Below are positions 8,601 to 17,174 of a stretch of DNA of 64,000 nt, in pieces (position 1 is the stretch's first letter; each line of letters begins with the position of its first letter). Source of the DNA: Clostridia bacterium (lineage in GTDB: Bacteria; Bacillota; Clostridia; Christensenellales; Borkfalkiaceae); contig JAFQAQ010000020.1 of NCBI GenBank assembly GCA_017399945.1, positions 62,001 to 126,000 on the forward strand, given 5' to 3'. Position numbers and translations under genes: made by a program. The notes under the pieces were generated by a model. The model made no database searches, was not told the DNA's origin, and saw only the letters and a program-made list of their open reading frames with translations.

Positions 8601-9452
8601 TTAATTTGATTCGCCGTTGGGGAATTGGTTTCTGTATCCCCTAGTGGCTATAAACGAGCCGTCGTTCCATTTTTCAGTTAGCAAGTTGCTTAAATCTTCT
8701 GGAGATTTTATCCACTCTTTCCAAGGAATAGTTCCACTTACAACCTTGTCGTTATCCCACCAACCTGGCGTGCCACCAACGTAAGTAAGCCACAAACACC
8801 ATTCTTGTTGGTTGTTTGCAAATTCCACTTTGTTTAAAGATGCCTTACAACCTGCAAAAGAGTTTAGATAAACCTTTTGCATTTTATCACCCGTTTTGAA
8901 AACCGTGGTTCTACAATAGGAAAAAGCCCATTGACCAATAGTTTCAACCGAGGGTAAATATTGTTCTCCACCAAGGTTTGCCGAGTCAAACGCCTTGTTT
9001 TCAATAGTTTTTACCGAAGTAAAATCAAAGGTAGTTAAAGAAGAACAAGCGGTAAACGCAGAAACGCCGATAGTTTCAACACCTGCCCCAACGAAAGTGG
9101 TTAAAAGTTTGCAGTTAGCAAAAGCCGATTGCTTGATGGTTTTTACCGAATTAGGCAAGGTAACCGACTTTATGGTCTTTTTGTTATTAAATGCTTTTGC
9201 TCCAACCGAAGTAACGGGCAACTCTTTAACCAACTCTGGTATTACCACAACGTTTGTTGAGCCGTCAAAAGCAGTTATTTCATACGTATCGTCTTCTAAT
9301 AAGGTATAGGTAACTCCGTTTTGAATAACGGTGGTTTGCTTTTGTGGGGGTTGTGGTTCGGAAGGAGTGTCGTTAGAAGGCAACTCACACCCACATAGCA
9401 AAGCAAACGATAAAATTAGAATAAGTGATAATAAACTAAAAACTCTTTTCAT
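8601..9452 (-). CDS. Leucine-rich-repeat (BspA-like, LRR_5) lipoprotein
   Basis: 283 aa. A signal peptide of about 21 residues ends in LCGC, so Cys22 is a probable lipidation site. A Pro/Gln-rich spacer follows, then from about residue 50 several LRR_5-type repeats of about 23 residues with the pattern SVGAKAFNNKKTIKSVTLPN / TIKQSAFANCKLLTTF. Proteins of this class are surface-exposed and often bind host or polysaccharide ligands; no ligand can be inferred here. The start codon shares one base (TAATG) with the stop of the upstream paralogue, so translation is probably coupled. The C-terminal 60 residues are not recognisable repeats. Confidence 0.8.
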   Translation of the reverse strand: MKRVFSLLSLILILSFALLCGCELPSNDTPSEPQPPQKQTTVIQNGVTYTLLEDDTYEITAFDGSTNVVVIPELVKELPVTSVGAKAFNNKKTIKSVTLPNSVKTIKQSAFANCKLLTTFVGAGVETIGVSAFTACSSLTTFDFTSVKTIENKAFDSANLGGEQYLPSVETIGQWAFSYCRTTVFKTGDKMQKVYLNSFAGCKASLNKVEFANNQQEWCLWLTYVGGTPGWWDNDKVVSGTIPWKEWIKSPEDLSNLLTEKWNDGSFIATRGYRNQFPNGESN

Positions 9453-10516
9453 TATTTGCCTAGCCTACATCCTTCACAGTAGTCGCCTTTGTTTACGTTC
9501 CAACCGTTAGGACGATTAACTTGTACCCAAGCGTCTTTACATAAATATTGGTTGTGTCCCCAGTCGCCAGCAACTACCTTAGAAACGTTATTAGTTGGGT
9601 CTTCTAAACTTTCTGCCTTTAAGTTACTCGCCCATTCAGTAATAGCGCATCTGGCACACGTACCAACGGATATCCAACCACTTTTATTAAGGAAATCTAT
9701 ACTAGTAAGACCAACACATTTGTTAAATGCATTTCTATTGATAAAAATGCAATTTTCACCGAAAACAATGGTTTTTAACCCGTCACAACTTTGGAAGGCC
9801 ATATTTCTAACTTCAACCACGTTAGTTAAAACGATATCGGTAAGACCTACGCAAGCGTTAAAGGAAGATTCTTCAAAAATCTTGATTTTTCCAATGTTGA
9901 TATTTGATAATAAACTACAACCTGAAAAGCAGTTTGTTCCAACCTTTTCAATATCACCTTCAAAATTAACGGTGTTTAAAATTCTGCAAGAAGCAAAAGT
10001 GGAAGATTTAAGTTCGGTTACAGTCGCTGGGATAGTTACTTGCAATAACTTTGAACAGTTTTGGAAAGCTGCGTTGCCGATAGAAGTTGCAGACGCAAGA
10101 CTTACTACCCTTATTGCCTTGCAATCCTTAAAGCAATTTGATTCTATAACCGAAACGTTGCCAAGGTTTATGGTTTCAAGTTTTTCGCAGTTTCTAAACG
10201 CAGAGTTCTTTAAATAGGTAACCGTTTGGGGAAGAGTTACTTTGGTTATAAGTTTTTTGTAGTTAAACGCTTCTTCACCAACGCCAATTACGGTATAGTT
10301 AGACACCTTTTCGGGAATTACGATTTGAGTGGTGTTTTTTTCTAATCCCGTAACTTCCACTTCGGTTTCGGATAAAATGGTGTATTTAATACCGTTGTCA
10401 ACTAATTGGTTACTAGGCTCCTCATCTTTATCGCCACCACCAAAATCACAGCCAAAAGCCGTAAAGCAAAGACAAAGTGCCATTAATAATACAAAAATTT
10501 TAAATAATTTTTTCAT
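9452..10516 (-). CDS. Leucine-rich-repeat (BspA-like, LRR_5) lipoprotein
   Basis: 354 aa. Signal peptide with lipobox TAFGC, lipidation at Cys23, then a short Gly/Asp/Glu-rich spacer. From about residue 45 it carries a run of LRR_5 repeats (for example GVGEEAFNYKKLITKVTLPQ and EVRNMAFQSCDGLKTIVFGE), more repeats than the downstream paralogue. The last 60 residues contain three cysteines and end DYCEGCRLGK. The site GGAG lies upstream of ATG 10516 and a good promoter at 10564-10593. First gene of a two-gene operon; the pair probably arose by duplication. Function beyond surface display is unknown. Confidence 0.82.
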   Translation of the reverse strand: MKKLFKIFVLLMALCLCFTAFGCDFGGGDKDEEPSNQLVDNGIKYTILSETEVEVTGLEKNTTQIVIPEKVSNYTVIGVGEEAFNYKKLITKVTLPQTVTYLKNSAFRNCEKLETINLGNVSVIESNCFKDCKAIRVVSLASATSIGNAAFQNCSKLLQVTIPATVTELKSSTFASCRILNTVNFEGDIEKVGTNCFSGCSLLSNINIGKIKIFEESSFNACVGLTDIVLTNVVEVRNMAFQSCDGLKTIVFGENCIFINRNAFNKCVGLTSIDFLNKSGWISVGTCARCAITEWASNLKAESLEDPTNNVSKVVAGDWGHNQYLCKDAWVQVNRPNGWNVNKGDYCEGCRLGK

Positions 10517-10563
10517 ACATTCTCCGTTTATACTCGATAAGCATCCATTTTAATCGTACTTAT

Positions 10564-10593
10564 ATTAAACCATATATAATCAGATTTTGTCAA
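10564..10593 (-). promoter_or_regulatory. Promoter of the LRR lipoprotein operon
   Basis: TTGACA (10588-10593), 18-bp spacer, TTTAAT (10564-10569), read leftward. Confidence 0.6.
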
Positions 10594-10655
10594 GCCAAAT
10601 TTTTGATATATAAAAGTAATATAATAGTCGCGTAGAAATATCCTCAAATTAATCG

Positions 10656-10684
10656 TTGCGAAAAGGCTATATTTATGTTAAACT
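10656..10684 (+). promoter_or_regulatory. Promoter of the possible glycosidase gene at 10710
   Basis: TTGCGA (10656-10661), 17-bp spacer, TAAACT (10679-10684); the start codon is 26 bases downstream with AGGAG between. Confidence 0.55.
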
Positions 10685-10709
10685 ATAAAAAAACTTTTAG
10701 GAGTGGAAG

Positions 10710-12737
10710 ATGAAAATACCCGAAGTATGCGGAATCTCCGTATTAAATCCTGTTGATATTGAGGAAAACTATCTTAACTACACGGTTGATTATGCAATAG
10801 ACCATAAATTCAATCATTTTCAGTTTATCGGTCCTATACACAACCCCGTAAAAGGTAACGTTGACGGCATGACTTTTTATAAAAAGTACGCTAGGTTTAA
10901 TAACGAAAAGGACGCTGATTACGTTAAATATAACCTAAAAGCAGTTAACGTAGCGCTTGAAAAATTGCACGCTAACGGCGTTAAAAGTTATATGTGGCAC
11001 CACGAACTTGAACTGCCCGTTGATTTTACCAACGCTTTCCCCGAAGTTTTAAATAGCGACGGAGACGTGGAAGTTTCTCACCCACTCGTTAAAGACTTTT
11101 TGGAAAATAAAATTAAGGATTTTTTCGACGCATATCCTTTGATGGACGGGTTGATTCTTACCCTTCACGAAACGAGAGTTCCCCTCCTTAAACTTAAAAA
11201 TCAAAAGTTATCTAAGGTAGAACGCGTAAAACACGTTACTAAAATTTTGTTCGACACCTGTAAAAGCCTTGGCAAACAACTTATTTGCCGTCCGTTTGCT
11301 AGTATTGAAGAAGACTACGCAATGATGATGAAGGCTTATGAAGAGATTTCTACCGATATGATTATTATGGACAAGTGGACGCAATTCGATTGGAGTTTAT
11401 GTTTGCCCCACAACAAGTTCTATAATAAAATCACCAAAAATCCATTGCTAGTTGAAACGGATATCTTTGGTGAGTTTTTTGGCAAAGGTCGTTTTCCGTT
11501 AATGCTAAAAACTCATATTTTAGATAAATACGATTACTGCACGTCCTTTCCCACTCATTTAGGGTTTTGTTCTAGAATAGATAGGGCTGGTAGACACCCC
11601 TTTGGCGACGTTAACGAAGTTAACCTTATTATAATGAACGCCTGCACCAAGGGCGAAAACGTTGAAAAGGCAATAGACGATTTCTTTAACGCAAAATACG
11701 GCGAATGTGGTAGCACGGTTAAAGAAATTATGGAAAATACCGAAGAAATTTTGCGTAGAACCATTTATCTTAAAGGGTTTTATTATAGCGAACTTTCTTT
11801 GTTTCCTGGGGTTAACCATTCTAAAAACCATTTCTATTTTGAAATGATGAGAGAAGATTATAAAGTTAACTCGGGCGAGTGGTTTATTCCTATCGGTTGG
11901 GATAGAGGCAGTATTCAAAGTGTTTTTGATGAAAAGGCATCCGCCGTACAAATGGCAAAATCGGATTTTGAAAAACTCCTTTCCCTGCAAGATAAAATGG
12001 ATAAAACCGAATACGATAAACTTTTTATCAAGTTTGCTAACCTTTATCACTGCACTATGGTTTGGGAACAACTCACCTTCGTTTATTATTATTATGCTAA
12101 ATATTTTGAATTAAACGACAAATCCTTTGAAGGCAAGTTATACGACGCACTTGATAAACTTTTGCAACTTAACCAATCGGCAATCGAACTTTTAGGCGAG
12201 AATTTTTATTGTTTACAAGGTGATAGAATTTTGGTTGACGGCAGTGGTAACGATTTTATTTCGGATTTTGTAAAACAAGTTAAAGATAGTTTTGAAATAG
12301 AAAAAGATACTTATGCCGATCTCGTTAGCCAAAACCTTAAAGACTTCGTTATTTGTGGTGGTGGTAGCGAACATCACGGCATCAAAAAAGAAGTTAACTT
12401 TTCCGACACGTTAATCAACAACGGCAAACTTTGTAGAATGCCCGGAAGTAATCGTGGTAGGGGTTGGAGTAGCGTTAATACGCACGGTTGGTTCTCTTAT
12501 GACGTAAAAGTTAAAAAAGACGCTCCTAACGTTATCGCTATTACCGTCGGTTCAAAAGACCCAATGATTGATTTTACCGTAAGTATTGACGGGCAAGTTT
12601 ATAAAATTAGCCAAGAAAATAAGGGAGACCAAACGTTTAGGTTTAAGTATATAGCTAATAATAACGACTACGTTACCGTTCGTATCGATAGAATTTCGGG
12701 AAACACTCCCCTCGTATACAACGTTAAGGTTTTATAA
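10710..12737 (+). CDS. Uncharacterised large protein, possible TIM-barrel glycoside hydrolase
   Basis: 675 aa, no signal peptide, so cytoplasmic. I do not recognise a named family. The first 350 residues alternate strands and helices as in a (beta/alpha)8 barrel: VDYAIDHKFNHFQFIG, GVKSYMWHHELELP, YPLMDGLILTLHETRVP, GKQLICRPFASIEEDY. Acidic residues at strand ends (HHELE, HETR, VETD) are the kind that act in retaining glycosidases, and the arrangement loosely recalls alpha-glucuronidase or GH20-like barrels. The middle is helical. The last 120 residues look like a beta-sandwich (VIAITVGSKDPMIDFTVSID). AGGAG precedes the ATG. It stands alone between its promoter and terminator. No catalytic claim is proven. 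Confidence 0.5.
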   Translation: MKIPEVCGISVLNPVDIEENYLNYTVDYAIDHKFNHFQFIGPIHNPVKGNVDGMTFYKKYARFNNEKDADYVKYNLKAVNVALEKLHANGVKSYMWHHELELPVDFTNAFPEVLNSDGDVEVSHPLVKDFLENKIKDFFDAYPLMDGLILTLHETRVPLLKLKNQKLSKVERVKHVTKILFDTCKSLGKQLICRPFASIEEDYAMMMKAYEEISTDMIIMDKWTQFDWSLCLPHNKFYNKITKNPLLVETDIFGEFFGKGRFPLMLKTHILDKYDYCTSFPTHLGFCSRIDRAGRHPFGDVNEVNLIIMNACTKGENVEKAIDDFFNAKYGECGSTVKEIMENTEEILRRTIYLKGFYYSELSLFPGVNHSKNHFYFEMMREDYKVNSGEWFIPIGWDRGSIQSVFDEKASAVQMAKSDFEKLLSLQDKMDKTEYDKLFIKFANLYHCTMVWEQLTFVYYYYAKYFELNDKSFEGKLYDALDKLLQLNQSAIELLGENFYCLQGDRILVDGSGNDFISDFVKQVKDSFEIEKDTYADLVSQNLKDFVICGGGSEHHGIKKEVNFSDTLINNGKLCRMPGSNRGRGWSSVNTHGWFSYDVKVKKDAPNVIAITVGSKDPMIDFTVSIDGQVYKISQENKGDQTFRFKYIANNNDYVTVRIDRISGNTPLVYNVKVL

Positions 12738-12750
12738 TTAAAGGCACGAT

Positions 12751-12779
12751 AAAAGCCCTGCAAAACGCAGGGCTTTTTT
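12751..12779 (+). terminator. Terminator after the possible glycosidase gene
   Basis: Stem AAAAGCCCTGC and its complement, AAAAC loop, then a run of T. It can also serve the converging YfcC gene, though the leftward T-run is shorter. Confidence 0.85.
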
Positions 12780-12791
12780 GTTTGTAAAAAT

Positions 12792-14204
12792 TTAATATCC
12801 TATTGCCGTAGCCAGCATTAGCAAGGCTATTGCAACTATAAATACTATTGGGAAGAACAACTTGCTCTTTTTAAGCCAACCGGAATAACTTTGACCGGTC
12901 ATCGATAGACCGATAAGTAACGCCGGAGAAGTTGGAAAAAGCATATTGGTAAACCCGTCTGAGAATATGTATATAAGCACTAGTAATTCGCCTGAAATTG
13001 CAAGCCCACCTGCTTTAAGCACGCCCGACAAAACTCCCATTACGAATACTGCTTTTGCCGTTGAACTACTTATGAAAAATTCAAGCACCAAGATAATAGC
13101 AAAGAGTAATAATACCGAAACGTATTTGCTTTTGCCACTTATTGCGCTAGTAATTGCGTGGGTTACGGTATCTAAAATATTGCCTTCAACGAGCACGTAT
13201 TTTACTGCAAACGCCATAAATACCATGGCTATTGCAGGAAGAGCTGAAAGCACGCCTCTACCAAAACTTTTAAGGGTGTTTTTCATCCCAAACGAAGCGC
13301 CGCCTGCAATAAACCCACCTATTAAAAAGATTACTGCTAAAATCGGGGTGGATAAATCACGCGTATAGGGAATTGCCGTTACTGCTATTATAGAAAGAAA
13401 GGCAATGGTTAAAAAGACAGTGTAGGATATAAAGGTTTTTCTATTACCTTCGCTAACTTTTTGTTCGCTAGATAGGTTATCGCTTGCCTTTTCGGTTAAC
13501 GGAAGGTCGCCTTTTTTAATGGTTTTTATATGTAAATAAATAAATGCTAAAACGATTAAATAAAAGACTAAAAAGGCAAGTAATCTATACCAAATTCCAC
13601 TCACGACGTTAGCGCCGATTATGCCCGCGCTATAAACTACCGTAAAAGGATTGGTAAGCGCAACCGAAAAGCCCACACCCGTGGATAGCGAACATACTAA
13701 AAAGCCCGTAACCGCGTCGTAACCTAAACTTGCACATACGGTAACTACCATAGGTAACATCAAAAGAGTTTCTTCAAAAAGACCGAAGAAAGAGCCAAGA
13801 CACATAAAGAACAAACTCATTACGGCAACGAACAAGAACTTGCGTTTTTTGAACTTGTTTACAAGTCTAGTAACGATTGCGTTCATTCCACCACAGTCTA
13901 GCATCGCTTGGAAAACGCCGGCAATTACAATCAAAAATACCGATAGCATTATTGGTTGAATACCACCGTCGGCAAACAGGATTAGCACGGGGGAAAATAT
14001 TGCCTTAAATACGTTTATGCCACCTTTTTGGTCGGAAACTATATAGTTAGAATAATCGATTGTGCCGTCTTTTAAAAGTGCAAAATTACCCTTGGGCAAA
14101 AGATAGGTCAAAACGGTTGCTACTATTATGAAAAATAGTAGTATGCCAACCGAAGTAAAAAAAGATTTTTTTGAAACGTCAATTATTTTCTTGCTTTTTC
14201 CCAT
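12792..14204 (-). CDS. YfcC / C4-dicarboxylate anaerobic carrier-family membrane transporter
   Basis: 470 aa with about 12 hydrophobic segments, the first at about residues 15-35. The conserved family stretch LFEETLLMLPMVV and the later FSDGFTNMLFPTSPALLIGL fit the YfcC branch of the carrier superfamily that includes DcuC and short-chain fatty acid carriers. Members have been linked to uptake of dicarboxylates, fatty acids or basic amino acids; the substrate here is unknown. Its start lies 26 bases inside the preceding acyltransferase-fusion gene, with GAGGAAAG before the ATG, so the two are translated from one message. Confidence 0.82.
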   Translation of the reverse strand: MGKSKKIIDVSKKSFFTSVGILLFFIIVATVLTYLLPKGNFALLKDGTIDYSNYIVSDQKGGINVFKAIFSPVLILFADGGIQPIMLSVFLIVIAGVFQAMLDCGGMNAIVTRLVNKFKKRKFLFVAVMSLFFMCLGSFFGLFEETLLMLPMVVTVCASLGYDAVTGFLVCSLSTGVGFSVALTNPFTVVYSAGIIGANVVSGIWYRLLAFLVFYLIVLAFIYLHIKTIKKGDLPLTEKASDNLSSEQKVSEGNRKTFISYTVFLTIAFLSIIAVTAIPYTRDLSTPILAVIFLIGGFIAGGASFGMKNTLKSFGRGVLSALPAIAMVFMAFAVKYVLVEGNILDTVTHAITSAISGKSKYVSVLLLFAIILVLEFFISSSTAKAVFVMGVLSGVLKAGGLAISGELLVLIYIFSDGFTNMLFPTSPALLIGLSMTGQSYSGWLKKSKLFFPIVFIVAIALLMLATAIGY

Positions 14205-16068
14205 CTTCTTTCCTCTCTTGTAACAAATCCCAAACGGTTGACCATTTGATTGGCGCTAACTTGTCTTCGGGATAGAAATAATATAGTACTTTATCGTAAT
14301 AGAACTCAAATTCTTCGTTTACTGAAAAAGCAAGCGCGTAAAGAGAATCGGTATCGTGCGAAAAGGTTTTTTGCTCGCCGTCTATAGTGCCGTTAAACGT
14401 AATTCTTCCGTCCTTTAACTCGCACTCCCCTTGTCCACAATCTATCATCTTGCCTTTTTTAAGGTCCATGCGTTTAACCTTACAATTTTGTCGGTCGCTA
14501 AAATCTAACGGATTGCCGAGCGCTTGTTTTTGTTCGCTAAACAGTTGAGAAATAGTTTTGCCGTCTGCAAGATAGTTATCGTTAAACGTCAAGGTATTGC
14601 CACAATGCGAACAAGTAAGGGTTGTTTTGGTACTTTCAAAAACCCCCTCGCTATGACATTTTGGACATCTATAAATAACCCCTTCAAGACCACGAACGTC
14701 CACGGAATTTTTCTTTGGAGTTACTTTTTTGTATTCTTCGCACTCGTCGTAGTTAAACAAAGTCGCCAAAAAGTCTTCTATCTCTAAAACACTCATTTGT
14801 TGTACTTGTTCGGCAGTAAGAAGGCGTTTCATAGTTACCTTAACGTTGTTTTTAGCAAAGTTTGAACGCCATTTTGGTCTAGCGAAATATCCACCTACCG
14901 TACTATTAAAATACACGCTAAGCCCTAATTTTTTGATTAAAGAGGCAGTGCCGGGCGCAGGTGGGAAACAACTTCCGTCGGTAGAAAGTCTGCCTTCGGG
15001 ACGAATATCTATAACGCAACCTGCCTTTTTGGCTTCTAGAACACCTTTAATAGTTTCTATATCAGGCGCAAAAAGACTTTTTGGAATAACTTGCAGTAAA
15101 CTTACTAGACCACGCGTGCTTTTAAGTTGGGTGTAGTATCTATTGCACACCATGTTTATACGATTTTTCTTGTTGGCTTTTGCCGTAAAATAAAAGTCCA
15201 ACACACTAGTATGCGTTCCAATAGAAACGTAACTTTTTTCTTCAATCTTTTCACAACCAGAGTAGTCCGTTTTGAATTTACTACCCATAAAAATAGTAAC
15301 GAAAAACTTTATTATTCCGTAAAAGATTGGGTTTGGCTTTTTGATTTTTTTGGGAAAAAATAATCTTTTTACAAGCCAAATAAGTAAGAATAAAAATGCT
15401 AATACCGCAATAATCGCAAGCACTATTACCAAAATAAAGGTAGGACCGCTTAGACCTATACATCTATAAACGACGTTGCCTAGAACGAAGGAAGACATTA
15501 CCGACGGCAACACGCCGGAAGCTACAACGCCTATGTATCTTTTATACGAAATGTTACTTGACGCGGCAAAATAACAAATTGCGCCGAAAGGAACTATTGG
15601 CATAACAAAAAGCAGATACATTATCGCCGTCATGGACGCTGAACTGTTTATCTTTGAAATAAATTTTTGAATTTTGCCTTGTCTTCTTTCCATTATAGAA
15701 AGTCTTAAATGCAAAATTCTTACTATTAAAAAGATAACCGTCGCGCCGGCGCAAATACCTGCCACGCAAATGGGTATGGCAAAATATATAGGATACGCCA
15801 AACCCGCAGCAATCTGAACGAATTCGGCAGGAATTATAACTACTATCATTTGGAGCATTTCCAAAAGAGCAATAAGCAGTCCACCTTCCCAACCGAAAGA
15901 TTGCAAATATTCTTTTACGGCATCGTAGTCGTTTGTCTTAGACATCTCGAAAATATCTGCCACCTGCCCTGCAATCGCAAGGTAAATGCAAACGATAACT
16001 GCCAAAATAACTACTATAAACGCACCTTCTAAAACGTGCTTTATAACGTTTTTAGTATTTTTTTCCAT
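14179..16068 (-). CDS. TVP38/TMEM64 (VTT) membrane domain fused to PlsC-type acyltransferase and zinc ribbon
   Basis: 629 aa. Residues 1-240 are a membrane domain of the TVP38/DedA type: segments near 14-33, 61-82, 93-118, 143-170, 180-200 and 208-232, with the re-entrant MPIVPFGAICYFAA motif. Residues about 265-440 carry the two diagnostic PlsC/LPLAT motifs: H286-x4-D291 (HTSVLD) and RPEGRLS (Glu358). Residues 468-489 form a C4 zinc ribbon (CPKC, CSHC), followed by a beta-rich tail. The PlsC part would transfer acyl groups to lysophospholipid or another acceptor; VTT proteins act in lipid scrambling or flipping. The zinc ribbon is unexpected. AGGAAAGG precedes ATG 16068. Second gene of the membrane operon. 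Domain calls are from motifs; the combined function is unknown. Confidence 0.78.
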   Translation of the reverse strand: MEKNTKNVIKHVLEGAFIVVILAVIVCIYLAIAGQVADIFEMSKTNDYDAVKEYLQSFGWEGGLLIALLEMLQMIVVIIPAEFVQIAAGLAYPIYFAIPICVAGICAGATVIFLIVRILHLRLSIMERRQGKIQKFISKINSSASMTAIMYLLFVMPIVPFGAICYFAASSNISYKRYIGVVASGVLPSVMSSFVLGNVVYRCIGLSGPTFILVIVLAIIAVLAFLFLLIWLVKRLFFPKKIKKPNPIFYGIIKFFVTIFMGSKFKTDYSGCEKIEEKSYVSIGTHTSVLDFYFTAKANKKNRINMVCNRYYTQLKSTRGLVSLLQVIPKSLFAPDIETIKGVLEAKKAGCVIDIRPEGRLSTDGSCFPPAPGTASLIKKLGLSVYFNSTVGGYFARPKWRSNFAKNNVKVTMKRLLTAEQVQQMSVLEIEDFLATLFNYDECEEYKKVTPKKNSVDVRGLEGVIYRCPKCHSEGVFESTKTTLTCSHCGNTLTFNDNYLADGKTISQLFSEQKQALGNPLDFSDRQNCKVKRMDLKKGKMIDCGQGECELKDGRITFNGTIDGEQKTFSHDTDSLYALAFSVNEEFEFYYDKVLYYFYPEDKLAPIKWSTVWDLLQERKEDGKKQENN

Positions 16069-16110
16069 TAAACCTTTCCTAGGCGTTTAATAACTAAACA
16101 ACAAAATTTC

Positions 16111-17058
16111 TTAGTGCCACAATGCGGCTGAAACAAAATATACGATCAAAAAAATTGCAACGATTAAAACGAACAAGCATATTGCCGAAAACCAATTCTT
16201 TTCCGTGCGAATTTGTTTTGCGGTAAAGTAGGTTGCAAAAACGAGTAATATTATCGGCAAAAACATTATAACAAGCGCCGAAACACCCGCCAATATGGTT
16301 AGGATAATGCCTATCGGCAATAAAACAAGCCCCAAAATAATTTGCAAAAACAACGCTATGTTAGAAACCACGCCAACCACAGTGTAAAGCACCTTTGGAA
16401 CGACGTTGATAGAAGCTTTTAGCGTAAACCAAGTGCATGGGAAGGTTACTAACACGCTCAAAAACGCAAATAATATAGCCAAAATTGCGCTTCCGTTCTT
16501 TTGCCAAAACAAAAATTTGGAGAATTTGCCCGTGCTTTGTTTTTTTATACGACTAACACCGTAATCAGTAGAAAAAATCTCAAAAAGTTCGTTGATATTC
16601 CCTTCGATTAATTTGTCTTTTTGGCAAACGATTTCGTCTTTATTGTTAAAACAAGATATCACGAAATAGTTTTCAGTTTCGGTTACCGTGCCGAGCTTTG
16701 ATTTTGGAACGAACACTTCCGTTCCTTCTTCAAAGGTAATTTTAACGCCGTTTTGTTCAACGCAAATACCGTAATGACCGTTGTTTGCAACTTCTCTTTT
16801 TAGTATGGGTCGAAAGGTTATAAACACCCCGACAAAAGCCACCAAAACGGTGAGCAATATACATGAACTTAAACCAAAATCTAAAAAATATCCACTTAAT
16901 ACCGAAAAATCTTTGGTTAAAAAGGCAATAAGCGCGTAAACTGCCGTTATTAATAGGCAAATTGAAGTGTAGATTAAAAACCTTTTTCCAAGCTTACGGT
17001 TTTTGTCTATTATAACTGCCTTAACAGAATTATCGTCAGGTGCAGAAAACTTTATCAT
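16111..17058 (-). CDS. Membrane protein with YcxB-like domain
   Basis: 315 aa from ATG 17058, chosen because AGGAG sits 7 bases upstream; the frame extends 16 codons further but without a ribosome site. Two N-terminal membrane segments (about 27-48 and 60-85) are followed by a soluble beta domain (about 100-165: GVKITFEEGTEVFVPKSKLG, ending LFEIFSTDYGV) that resembles the YcxB-like domain. Three or four more hydrophobic segments fill the C-terminal half. No enzyme motif is seen. First gene of the operon with the acyltransferase fusion and the YfcC carrier, 42 bases upstream of the fusion gene. Function unknown. Confidence 0.65.
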   Translation of the reverse strand: MIKFSAPDDNSVKAVIIDKNRKLGKRFLIYTSICLLITAVYALIAFLTKDFSVLSGYFLDFGLSSCILLTVLVAFVGVFITFRPILKREVANNGHYGICVEQNGVKITFEEGTEVFVPKSKLGTVTETENYFVISCFNNKDEIVCQKDKLIEGNINELFEIFSTDYGVSRIKKQSTGKFSKFLFWQKNGSAILAILFAFLSVLVTFPCTWFTLKASINVVPKVLYTVVGVVSNIALFLQIILGLVLLPIGIILTILAGVSALVIMFLPIILLVFATYFTAKQIRTEKNWFSAICLFVLIVAIFLIVYFVSAALWH

Positions 17059-17090
17059 TAGCACTCCTAGATGAGTTTTTAAACATATAT

Positions 17091-17119
17091 ATTTTATCAT
17101 AAACAACTAATAATTACAA
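17091..17119 (-). promoter_or_regulatory. Promoter of the membrane operon
   Basis: TTGTAA (17114-17119), 17-bp spacer, TAAAAT (17091-17096), read leftward; back to back with the trmO promoter. Confidence 0.6.
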
Positions 17120-17159
17120 GAGAAAACGGCAAAAACAAGTGGATTTTTGCCTATTTGTA

Positions 17160-17168
17160 TGTTACAAT
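17160..17168 (+). promoter_or_regulatory. Extended -10 promoter of trmO, predicting a leaderless mRNA
   Basis: TGTTACAAT is an extended -10 (TGn + TACAAT at 17163-17168). The A of ATG 17175 is exactly 7 bases past it, where transcription usually begins. No ribosome-binding site precedes the ATG and no good -35 is seen. Confidence 0.5.
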
Positions 17169-17174
17169 AGTGTT

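Noticed and set aside
9489..10217. 242-codon plus frame opposite the LRR lipoprotein gene
   Set aside because: Antisense of repeat codons; the minus frame has signal peptide, lipobox and promoter.
14179..14204. Frameshift joining the acyltransferase fusion and the YfcC gene
   Set aside because: Both proteins have complete ends and the overlap holds a ribosome site; a 26-base overlap is ordinary coupling.
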